A program made the translations under genes and the position numbers. Below the pieces are notes generated by a model. That model had not been told where the DNA came from and did not search any database. It saw only the letters and a program-made list of their open reading frames with translations. From contig CAWVJY010000005.1 of assembly GCA_963929915.1 (NCBI GenBank), positions 62,001-126,000 on the forward strand: a stretch of DNA of 64,000 nucleotides, read 5' to 3'. Each line of letters opens with the position of its first letter. Positions within the stretch are counted from its first letter, which is position 1. Origin of the DNA: CAG-273 sp963929915 (GTDB taxonomy: Bacteria; Bacillota; Clostridia; TANB77; CAG-508). Below, in pieces: positions 40,481-48,109 of this stretch.

Positions 40481-40789
40481 TTAGTTTATAAACTTTTCTA
40501 TATTTCTTTTAGCATATATTATTCTTCTTATTTCCATATTATTTCCTGTAACAGTATAAAATATAATGTAATTTTTAATATATATTCTATAATAAGTGTT
40601 GCCTTTTTTAGTTTTATACTGCTCATAATCTAATGGATTTTGTAATCTATTATCAATTGCTTGTTCTATTTCATTTATTAGATTATTAGCTGCTATCATA
40701 TTTTTTAATTCTTTTTGTATATATAATATTATCTTTTCAAAATCTTCATAAAATGTTATTGAATATTTCAAAGTAAATTTATGGTTCAT
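40481..40789 (-). CDS. ParE/RelE-superfamily toxin
   Basis: 102 aa. The compact alpha/beta layout is typical: paired helices (FEKIILYIQKELKNMIAANN, IEQAIDNRLQNP), then strands YYRIYIKNYIIFYTV and IRRIIYAKRN. It overlaps its upstream antitoxin by 11 bp, the usual coupling. Whether it targets gyrase (ParE) or mRNA (RelE) cannot be told. Confidence 0.82.
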   Translation of the reverse strand: MNHKFTLKYSITFYEDFEKIILYIQKELKNMIAANNLINEIEQAIDNRLQNPLDYEQYKTKKGNTYYRIYIKNYIIFYTVTGNNMEIRRIIYAKRNIEKFIN

Positions 40790-41090
40790 TTAGTTTCCCC
40801 CTTAATTTTGAAAAGACTTCTTCATGAGTTAGAAATTTTGTGTTTGTATTTTCTATTTCTTTATCCATTTCATCTAAAATTGTTTCTATCTCTATGTTAC
40901 TGAATTTTTCCGAAATTGCTTTTTCTAGCCCAACATCTTTTATTAAGTTGGAATACTTTTCTAAACTCATTACTACCATAGAACCATATCCATTTTTTGT
41001 TAAATAGACTGCCTCATTTTCATTTAAAACCAAGTCTTCTATTTCAGGATATTTATTTCTTAAATCTGAAACTGGTCTTATATTTATCAT
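40779..41090 (-). CDS. Phd/YefM-family antitoxin
   Basis: 103 aa. MINIRPVSDLRNKYPEIEDL and VYLTKNGYGSMVVMSLEKYS are typical of the Phd/YefM DNA-binding fold. The C-terminal half is the toxin-neutralising part. An ATG three codons upstream (41099) abuts GAGG directly, so the ATG at 41090, eight bases from AGGA, is preferred. It is translated first and overlaps the toxin. Likely autorepressor of the pair. Confidence 0.85.
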   Translation of the reverse strand: MINIRPVSDLRNKYPEIEDLVLNENEAVYLTKNGYGSMVVMSLEKYSNLIKDVGLEKAISEKFSNIEIETILDEMDKEIENTNTKFLTHEEVFSKLRGKLNEP

Positions 41091-41210
41091 ATCATCCATC
41101 CTCGCTTTTTTATATATTTTATTATCATAATTTTATCATTATTTTGTTTAATATGCAATAATATCCTAAATTTCTTTTCAATACTTTTTTAAATTTTTTT
41201 ATTTTTTCTC

Positions 41211-41239
41211 TTGACAATGCGAACATTTTTTTGTATACT
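41211..41239 (+). promoter_or_regulatory. Consensus sigma-A promoter of the metallopeptidase gene
   Basis: Perfect TTGACA (41211-41216), 17-bp spacer, TATACT (41234-41239). CGAACATT occurs at 41220 and again at 41245, one copy in the spacer and one just past the -10, a possible operator pair. Confidence 0.8.
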
Positions 41240-41288
41240 ATATACGAACATTGATTTGGAGAATAAATATTTGTTAGGAGGATGTCAT

Positions 41289-41990
41289 ATGAGCATTTTA
41301 AAAAATAAAAATAGTGTTATTTCTTATACGGTAAATAAAGAAGTTAGTTCTAATTGCTATATTTCAATAGATAGTGGAGAGGTTGTTGTAAATGCTCCAT
41401 GGTATTTTTCTAAAAAACAAATTCAAAATATTATAGAAGAAAAAAGACAATGGATTTTAAATAAAATAAAAGAATATCAAGAACAAAATAATATAGATGT
41501 ACAAGAAAAAGGTAATATTTTTCTTTTAGGTGCAGCACATGAAATTCATTTTTATTTTAAACATGTAAAAACACCTACTATCAATATGGTAAATCGTAAT
41601 ATCGAAGTTGTATTACCATCTACCTATAAAAAAATAGAAACTAGTCAAATATTAAAAATTCTATTAGAAAAACTCTATCAAAAAGTAGCAGAACAAGAAA
41701 TTGAAAGAGCAATGGAAAAAACAAGACTTTTATTAGGAATTGCTCCAGAAGATTATGAAATAAAGCAATTAAAAAGTGGCGTTATGGCTATGTGTTCTAC
41801 AGATGAGAAAAAGATCATTATTAGCCCTGAAATTGCTAAATATGATAGAAATATAATTGATTATATTGTTCTACATGAGTTTTGTCATTTAAAATATAAA
41901 ATTCATACCAAAAATTTTTGGAAAATTATTAAAAAATACATGCCTACTTATGAAAGATATGAAGCAATTTTAAAAGATTTTTCTTATTAA
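41289..41990 (+). CDS. YgjP-like (DUF45) zinc metallopeptidase
   Basis: 233 aa from the ATG at 41289, seven bases after AGGAGG; the frame open to 41211 overlaps the promoter. The zinc motif HEFCHLKYKIHTKNFW (HExxH-like with a downstream His) near the C-terminus marks the DUF45/M48-related family. The N-terminus WYFSKKQIQNIIEEKRQWI is typical of it. The family is widespread with poorly known substrates. It has its own promoter and terminator. Confidence 0.85.
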   Translation: MSILKNKNSVISYTVNKEVSSNCYISIDSGEVVVNAPWYFSKKQIQNIIEEKRQWILNKIKEYQEQNNIDVQEKGNIFLLGAAHEIHFYFKHVKTPTINMVNRNIEVVLPSTYKKIETSQILKILLEKLYQKVAEQEIERAMEKTRLLLGIAPEDYEIKQLKSGVMAMCSTDEKKIIISPEIAKYDRNIIDYIVLHEFCHLKYKIHTKNFWKIIKKYMPTYERYEAILKDFSY

Positions 41991-42004
41991 TTTAAAAAAT
42001 AATT

Positions 42005-42050
42005 AAAAAAGAAGGTGTTCTTAATTGTATGATGGAAACCTTCTTTTTTT
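42005..42050 (+). terminator. Terminator after the metallopeptidase gene
   Basis: AAAAAGAAGGT, a 21-nt loop, ACCTTCTTTTTTT. Confidence 0.8.
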
Positions 42051-42066
42051 ACCCCTATATGGGCTA

Positions 42067-42561
42067 CTAAGAACCATCCCTAACATAGGTAATGTACTCG
42101 TAATCATATGGATTTTTCTCATTTTTTAAGCCTTTTTCTACTGATACCATACGCCATTCATTTTCTTTAATTTCTGGAAAGTATCTGTCACCTTCAAAGT
42201 CATGTTCTATTTTGGTAATATACATTTTTGTAGTATATGGCATAAGTTGTTCGTAAATGCTTGCTCCACCTATTACAAAGTTTTCTTTTTTACTTTCTAT
42301 ATATGGTTTTAAAAGTTCTACATTATTAATTACTTCTACATTTTCATCTTGTATTTGTAATTTGCCACTTTTACATAGTACAATATGCTTTCTGTTTGGC
42401 AATACTCTTCCTAAAGATTCAAAGGTGTTTCTTCCCATTATTATTGTATGTCCCGTTGTTAGCTCTTTAAATCTTTTTAAATCTTCTGGCAAATGCCATA
42501 TTAGTTTATTATCTTTTCCTATTACATTATTGTTTGCAATTGCTGCAATAATACTTAACAT
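42067..42561 (-). CDS. folA: Dihydrofolate reductase
   Basis: 164 aa, reduces dihydrofolate with NADPH. MLSIIAAIANNNVIGKDNKLIWHLPEDL contains the active-site Trp and Asp region; GHTIIMGRNTFESLGRVLPNR binds NADPH; FVIGGASIYEQLMPY is the third motif. The final residues (RDGS) are encoded by a GGGACGG-family repeat that runs into the gene end. It lies 111 bp downstream of thyA on the same strand, which supplies its substrate. Confidence 0.95.
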   Translation of the reverse strand: MLSIIAAIANNNVIGKDNKLIWHLPEDLKRFKELTTGHTIIMGRNTFESLGRVLPNRKHIVLCKSGKLQIQDENVEVINNVELLKPYIESKKENFVIGGASIYEQLMPYTTKMYITKIEHDFEGDRYFPEIKENEWRMVSVEKGLKNEKNPYDYEYITYVRDGS

Positions 42562-42672
42562 TGTTTATTTATCTGGCCTATTTCATTTGTATTATAAAAT
42601 ATGTCAGATTCTCCTTTCTTTTTTGCATTTTGTATTTTTTTGCTACTTTGCTTTCTTCCCATTTTATAATTT

Positions 42673-43530
42673 CTAAATTGCTACTGGAATTTTTCCTAGT
42701 TTTATATCATGATTATAATCATAATTTTGTACTTCAAAGTCTTCTACTTTAAATTCATAAAAGTTTTTGGTTGGATTATTTATTTTTAAAGTTGGGTGTA
42801 CATCCATTGGTTTTGCTTCTATTAATTGTTTGATTAATGGAATGTGCCTATCGTAAATATGGCAATCTCCAATATTATGGGTTAGGGTTCCCACTTCTAA
42901 GCCTGCACATTGTGCAAACATGCATAATAAAGCTGCATATTGCATTGTGTTCCATCCATTAGCAGAAAGCATATCTTGGGAACGTTGGTTTAAAATTAAA
43001 TGTAATTTTCCTCCTTTTACTAGCCATTGGGTTCCAAATGCACATGGCTCTAAATTCATGTCTTTTAGGTCTTCATGGTTAAATAGGTTTGTCATAATTC
43101 TTCTGCTTGCTTGATCATGGTTTAATAAATACAAAACATAGTCTACTTGGTCCATTTCTTTTAGATCTTCTTTTGTTTTAAATGTATATTTTTTAGAAAG
43201 TTGGTAACCATATGCTTTGCCTATACTTCCATTTTCATCTGCCCATTGGTCCCAAATGTGTGAATTTAAGTCATGAATATTGTTTGATTTTTTCTGCCAT
43301 ATCCATAATATTTCATCAATTGACCTTATAACCGTTTTGCTGTTGTTTCTTAAGGTAATCATTGGAAATTCTTTTCCTACATCATATTTATTAGATACTC
43401 CTACAATAGAAATATAATTGGCTTCTGTTCCATCTTCCCATCTTGTTCTTACTCCTGTTCCTTCTGATGAATATCCATGTTCTAAAATTTCTTTACAAGT
43501 GTTAATAAAGTGTTCATCTGCTTGCGTCAT
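42673..43530 (-). CDS. thyA: Thymidylate synthase (ThyA type)
   Basis: 285 aa from the ATG at 43530, with AGGAGG ten bases upstream; the longer frame to 43584 lacks a site. It methylates dUMP using methylene-tetrahydrofolate. The nucleophile Cys is in EPCAFGTQW, the phosphate-binding segment is LNQRSQDML, and GDCHIYDRHI has the dUMP His and Tyr. The segment after QRSQDM is SANGWN rather than the common LGxPFN, so this is a divergent subgroup. folA follows. Confidence 0.92.
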   Translation of the reverse strand: MTQADEHFINTCKEILEHGYSSEGTGVRTRWEDGTEANYISIVGVSNKYDVGKEFPMITLRNNSKTVIRSIDEILWIWQKKSNNIHDLNSHIWDQWADENGSIGKAYGYQLSKKYTFKTKEDLKEMDQVDYVLYLLNHDQASRRIMTNLFNHEDLKDMNLEPCAFGTQWLVKGGKLHLILNQRSQDMLSANGWNTMQYAALLCMFAQCAGLEVGTLTHNIGDCHIYDRHIPLIKQLIEAKPMDVHPTLKINNPTKNFYEFKVEDFEVQNYDYNHDIKLGKIPVAI

Positions 43531-43685
43531 TTTACTGTTTCCTCCTTTTATATAATTTTTATTCCATATAACAATATAGTTCATTTTGTAAATTTTGTTT
43601 TTAATGGATTTGTATTTTTTCTATAATGTATCATACTAACTATTTTTTTTCAATATGGTTATTACTAATTTTGCTCTATTTTTAA

Positions 43686-43720
43686 ACAAAAAAAGTATGT
43701 GTACTTCCAGATACACATAC
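43686..43720 (-). terminator. Terminator after the radical SAM gene
   Basis: On the minus strand GTATGTGTA, an 8-nt loop, TACACATAC, then seven T. Confidence 0.85.
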
Positions 43721-43808
43721 AATCTACAAAATGTCCATCGGTAACAGACACATTTATTTTGTAACTAAATAATAACACATTCTTATTTTTTGTCAAATTT
43801 TTTTGTTT

Positions 43809-44700
43809 TCATTCGCTTAAATCAAAATTTGGTACATATTCTTCTTCGTGTTCTCCTAATTCTTGTATATAGCCATTTTCTAAATTTAATGTATATAAAT
43901 AGTTTTCTATTTCTTGGTATTCTTTTTTTGTTATTTTTCGGTTTAACAGTTTTTCTTGCTTTGCTCTAAAAGTTGGAAAATATTGTGCCATTACACTTAT
44001 ATAAGTTCCTTGTGGCATATTTTCTTTTACCCATTTTAGAATATGTTTGGTGTTTTGCATATGGCTTGGTAAAATAAGGTGCCTAATAATAAGGCCTTTT
44101 TGAATAATGCCTTGATTATTAAATACTGGCTTTCCTACTTGTCTATCCATTTCTTGTATTACTTTAGTTGCTACTTCAAAATAATTATCTACTTTGGAAT
44201 ATTTTTTAGAAAGTTCATTAGAATAATATTTTAAATCTGGCAAATAAATATCTACATATCCTTCTAATTCTTTTAATGTTTCTACACTTTCATAGCCATT
44301 GGTATTATAGATAACTGGGATGGCTAATCCATTATTTTTTGCTATTTTTAGTGCCTCTTTTATTTGGTATGCGTACATAGTAGGTGTTACTAAATTAATA
44401 TTGTTAACACCTTTTTCTTGTTGCTTGATAAAAATTTGTGCTAAATGCTCTATTGTAATTTCTTTGCCTTTGCCTAATTGACTTATTTCATAGTTTTGGC
44501 AATAGATACAATTTAAATTACAATTACTAAAGAACACAGTTCCAGAACCATTTTTACCACTAATACATGGTTCTTCATAATAATGGATGGATGCTAGCGC
44601 AATTTTTATTTTGTCATCACATCTGCACCATCCTTTTTCTCCTGCTATTCTATTAATTCCGACAGTTTCTTGGGCATATATTACATTCGTTTAAATTCAT
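43809..44700 (-). CDS. Radical SAM protein, PflA-like (YgeR/COG1313 type), requires a +1 shift at an in-frame CGG
   Basis: The cluster motif is CNLNCIYCQN (C-x3-C-x2-C). The family begins with a cysteine-rich stretch, here MNLNECNICPRNC from the ATG at 44700. At codon 14 the frame meets CGG (44661-44659) and a TAA follows two codons later. Skipping the C at 44661 yields CG-INRIAGEKGWCRCDD and an unbroken 283 further residues, matching the usual CPRxCG...R..G..GYC opening. Total is 296 aa. The only start in the second frame is a GTG at 44537 inside the conserved fold, so that shorter reading is not credible. The activated enzyme is unknown. Confidence 0.85.
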
Positions 44701-44925
44701 TTTTTGTTCCTTTATACTTTTATTTTTTTCCTTAAATTGATAAGTTGTTTATTACCAAATATGTGTATAATAATACTTATATCATATTTTAAGTTCATTT
44801 TCAATTACATAAATGTTCATTATTTTCAATTTTTTTCCAAAATATCTAGTTATTTTTTTACCAATTTGATATAATTAGTTTTTAGAAAAAGATATTGTAA
44901 AAATTTAGAAAGAGGCGTATAGAAA

Positions 44926-45358
44926 ATGATTTCAAAAAGTAAAGTAGTTGCAAGATATGCAGAAACAGATCAGATGGGAATTGTACATCATAGTGTTTAT
45001 CCTATTTGGTTTGAACTTGCTAGAACCGATTTAGCAAAACAGGCAGGATTTCCTTATTCTAAAATGGAAGAAGTAGGTATTATGACTCCACTTGTAGAAC
45101 TTCATTGCAAGTATAGAAAACCTGCACATTATGAAGATGAACTAATTGTTACGGCAACGGTAAGTAAGTTATCACCTGTAAAAGTAGAATTTTCTTATGA
45201 GGTATTTCATGAAGATGACTCAAAAACCTATTTGCACTGGAAGTACTGTACATGCCTTAGTTAGTACTAAAGATTTTCGTATTGTAAACGCAAAAAAGGA
45301 ATTTCCAGAAATTTATGGAATTTTGGAAAGTATAACTGAAAAAGATGTAAACGATTAG
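44926..45358 (+). pseudogene. YbgC/FadM-like acyl-CoA thioesterase with one frameshift
   Basis: Hotdog-fold thioesterase: ETDQMGIVHHSVYPIWFE holds the catalytic Asp. The first frame ends at 45264, after FHEDDSKTY. Reading one base further (in the run of five A near 45220) gives PICTGSTVHALVSTKDFRIV and the normal end IYGILESITEKDVND at 45358. The restored length is about 144 aa, as in the family. AGAGGC precedes the ATG. Either a true indel in a homopolymer or a sequencing error. The acyl-ACP thioesterase follows, so the pair likely releases fatty acids. Confidence 0.85.
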
Positions 45359-45409
45359 GCTTATTAACCAATAGAAAAATGATAATATAGAAAAGGATGT
45401 CAATCTATT

Positions 45410-46141
45410 ATGATAATGGAAGGAAAATATAGAGTAGATGTTGCAAATGTAAGTACTTCTAATTTGCTTAGTAATAAAGGAATTCTAAGCTTATTTGAAA
45501 ATATTGCTTGCCTTCATTCTGATATAGCAGGCTATGGAATGAACCAAATTGAAAAAACGCATCTTACTTGGGTACTTCTCCACTGGAAAGTTCACGTTAT
45601 AAAAAGAGTTCCTTATGGAAGTACAGTAACTGTAAAAACTTGGGCTAGAACAGCTAATACATTTTTTACATTACGTGACTTTGAAATGTATGATGAAAAA
45701 AATAATTTAATTTGTATTGCTAGTTCTAAATGGACTTTAATTAACACAGAAGCAAATGGAATCACCAGAATTACAGATGATGTAATTTCTTGTTATGAAC
45801 CAGAAGACAAAAGTGTTTTTGGAGAAAATGATATTGCAAAATTAAAAAAACCTGAAATATTGGGACAACCTAGTTTTATTTTTAATGTGTTAAGAAAAGA
45901 TATTGATGTTAACCAACATATGCATAATTTATACTACTTAGATTATGCTTATGAGGCTTTACCAGAAAAAGTTTATAAAAAGCCAGAAGCAAATGATTTT
46001 GAAATTATGTATAAGTCTGGAGCTAAACTTGGTAATACAGTTTCTTGTTTTTATGTTCCTCAAGAAAATAACGAACATTTTATAGTAATGCAAGGACCTG
46101 ATGAAAAACAATTACATGCAATTATTAAATTAAAATTTTAA
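45410..46141 (+). CDS. Acyl-ACP thioesterase (double hotdog)
   Basis: 243 aa, hydrolyses acyl-ACP to end fatty-acid synthesis. The N-terminal hotdog has HLTWVLLHWKVHVIKRVPYGSTVTVKTWAR, and TFFTLRDFEMYD. The C-terminal hotdog has DIDVNQHMHNLYYLDYAYEAL, the conserved catalytic Asn-x-His segment. It begins 52 bp after the frameshifted YbgC-like gene and ends at a terminator. Plant FatA/FatB-like family as found in many Clostridia. Confidence 0.9.
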   Translation: MIMEGKYRVDVANVSTSNLLSNKGILSLFENIACLHSDIAGYGMNQIEKTHLTWVLLHWKVHVIKRVPYGSTVTVKTWARTANTFFTLRDFEMYDEKNNLICIASSKWTLINTEANGITRITDDVISCYEPEDKSVFGENDIAKLKKPEILGQPSFIFNVLRKDIDVNQHMHNLYYLDYAYEALPEKVYKKPEANDFEIMYKSGAKLGNTVSCFYVPQENNEHFIVMQGPDEKQLHAIIKLKF

Positions 46142-46166
46142 AATGAAACTTCTAAAAAATCTAAAA

Positions 46167-46196
46167 GCGACCTTTTAAAAGGTCGCCTATTTTTCT
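46167..46196 (+). terminator. Rho-independent terminator
   Basis: GCGACCTTTTAAAAGGTCGC palindrome followed by CTATTTTT, after the acyl-ACP thioesterase. Confidence 0.9.
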
Positions 46197-46287
46197 TTTG
46201 TATGCTTTTTATATTTTCTTTTGTATTTTTATTTTTTGATTTTCTTTTGTATTTTATTTATTTCTTTTCATTCGTCTATTTGCTATT

Positions 46288-46449
46288 TTAGAAGAAAATG
46301 GTCCATTTATTGTTATCTTTCTTCCTAACGGTAATTACTCTTCTTGGTCCTACAAGGACTAAAATTACAATTAAAATTAAGATAATCTTTGGCCACCGAG
46401 GATCTGTACCAATCCATTGTGTACAAAATTGTACAAATGTTGATAACAT
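46288..46449 (-). CDS. Small single-pass membrane protein (53 aa)
   Basis: Short frame with AGGAGG eleven bases before the ATG at 46449. Residues 19-35 (WPKIILILIVILVLVG) form a membrane helix, followed by a basic PRRVITVRKK tail. No family recognised. It contains an in-frame CGG at codon 18 without any frame change, which matters for the CGG hypothesis. A longer overlapping frame at 46325-46534 has no ribosome site and is judged spurious. Confidence 0.55.
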   Translation of the reverse strand: MLSTFVQFCTQWIGTDPRWPKIILILIVILVLVGPRRVITVRKKDNNKWTIFF

Positions 46450-46515
46450 AAAATAGCTTCCTCCTTAAAAAATAGTATGGTTTTATTATATCATACTTTA
46501 TGTTAAGTTTCAATG

Positions 46516-48010
46516 TTATTTTCTTTTCTTCCATACAATAACAATGACACCTATTACTACTAAAACAACTAGTATTCCTCCTATTATAAATAGACCATTT
46601 TGGGTTTCTTCTTTATCTTGTGTTTGCTCTGCTTTCTCTATTTCTTTGCTATTATCTATTAAAATATTTTCTGCTATATTATTATTTTCTTCCTCTTGAT
46701 TATTTTGCTCTTCTATTTCTGTTTGCAATATTCCTTCTTGATTTTGTTCGAGATTTTGAACTATTTCTTCTAGTTGATTTGCATTTTCTGCTCTTTGTGC
46801 TTCTTCCTCTTCCATTTGTGCTATTGTTTTTCTTGTTACATGAATCCTATATTTTTTAAAAGTGATATTATTTTGAGCTAAAATAGTAACTGTAACCTCA
46901 TTATCTCCTTCTTTTAAATTTTCTGTTCCTTCTATTTTTACGGTTGCATTTTCGTCTTCTGGAACCGCTAAAATATTTAAACTTGTTACATTATTATCTA
47001 CACTTGCTGTATACTTAGTTGATTGTTCTGTTAATTCTGGAGAAAGGACTGCATTTTCGATTGCTAGAGTTTGTAAATTAGTATTTGTTTGTTCTTTCTT
47101 ATTAGTCTTAGTAACATATATTTTATAATTGGATGTTTGTTTTTTGTTTGCTGATGTTACTTTGATTTCTACTGTATTTAATCCACTTTGAAAGCCCTGA
47201 TTTCCTGTTATTTCTATTATGCTTTCTGTATTTTCTGGAATTGCTGTAATTCTTAATGAAGTAACATCATTTCCTACAATAAGATAATATTCTTTTACGT
47301 CTTTTTGAAATGTTGGGCTTAGCCCTTCTTTATTTAGATGTAAAGCAGCTAAATTTGCATTGTTTTCATCTGTACTTGTACTTCTTAAATCAATTTCTTC
47401 GTGTAACTCCATTGTTGTCATGTTGCCTTGATTAATGATATGATTATTTGCTTCTAATTCGTTATTAGTAGCAATCTCATCTTGTTCTCCTATTTGAATT
47501 TCTATTGGTTCTAAGGAAGGTTCTAATTTTGTTTCTGCTTGGTCATAGAATTCACCTTGTATGGTAATTAAAGTTATGCCATTTTCCTTTGCTTTAAAGG
47601 TAAAAGTATCTAACTCAGTATTGGCTTCTCTATTTTTACCGTCGCTTATCAAACCATGTATAGATTATTTGATTCTCGATTACATTTGCATTGTCTGGTA
47701 TATCTATTACTTCTAATTTGTTGCTATCAAAATAAAGATGAATCGTACATGCAGCAATTGCTATTTGATTAGTATTAATGGATACTTCTATTTCATCTCC
47801 TATTGCTATATTTTGTTTATCCGCTTCTAAAGAAATAGTAGAATTACTCTCTGAAACTGTTGGTATTGTATTAGTTTTTGAATTATTGTTAATTACTAAA
47901 ATGCTTAAAACTAGAAATAATAGTAAGATTAATATTAGCATTAACACACTATTTTTAGTTAATTTTATTTTTTTCATACTCTTAAAGTTTTGTCCTCCTT
48001 TCCTGTTCAT
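46516..48010 (-). CDS. Membrane-anchored cohesin-like / cadherin-like repeat protein, requires a +1 shift at CGG
   Basis: The 5' part (48010-47642) has a membrane helix (VLMLILILLLFLVLSILVI) and a cohesin-like domain (IAIGDEIEVSINTN ... IHLYFDSNKLEVIDI). CGG at 47641-47639 is codon 124 and is followed immediately by TAA. Skipping its C gives DKRGKNREANTELDTF, continuing the domain. Two cadherin-like beta-sandwich repeats follow (LSPTFQKDVKEYYLIVGNDV; LSPELTEQSTKYTASVDNNV). An E/Q/N-rich stretch and a C-terminal membrane helix with KKRK end it. About 498 aa when joined. The dockerin protein upstream is a possible partner. Start uncertain (48010 or 47977). Confidence 0.75.
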
Positions 48011-48109
48011 TTCTATTGTTTTTATTTGTTACCTTTATCTTTATTTATATTCATCTTTGTTTTACTCTTACTTTTTTAAATTAATTTTTATTGAAAATGC
48101 ATTATTTAC

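Noticed and set aside
41220..41252. LexA (SOS) box at the metallopeptidase promoter
   Set aside because: CGAAC half-sites are direct repeats, not the inverted CGAAC-N4-GTTCG arrangement.
44537..44539. GTG at 44537 as start of the radical SAM gene
   Set aside because: It falls within the conserved fold right before the cluster motif and would remove the cysteine-rich opening.
46325..46534. 69-codon frame overlapping the small membrane protein
   Set aside because: No ribosome site; the other frame has AGGAGG and a clean membrane helix.
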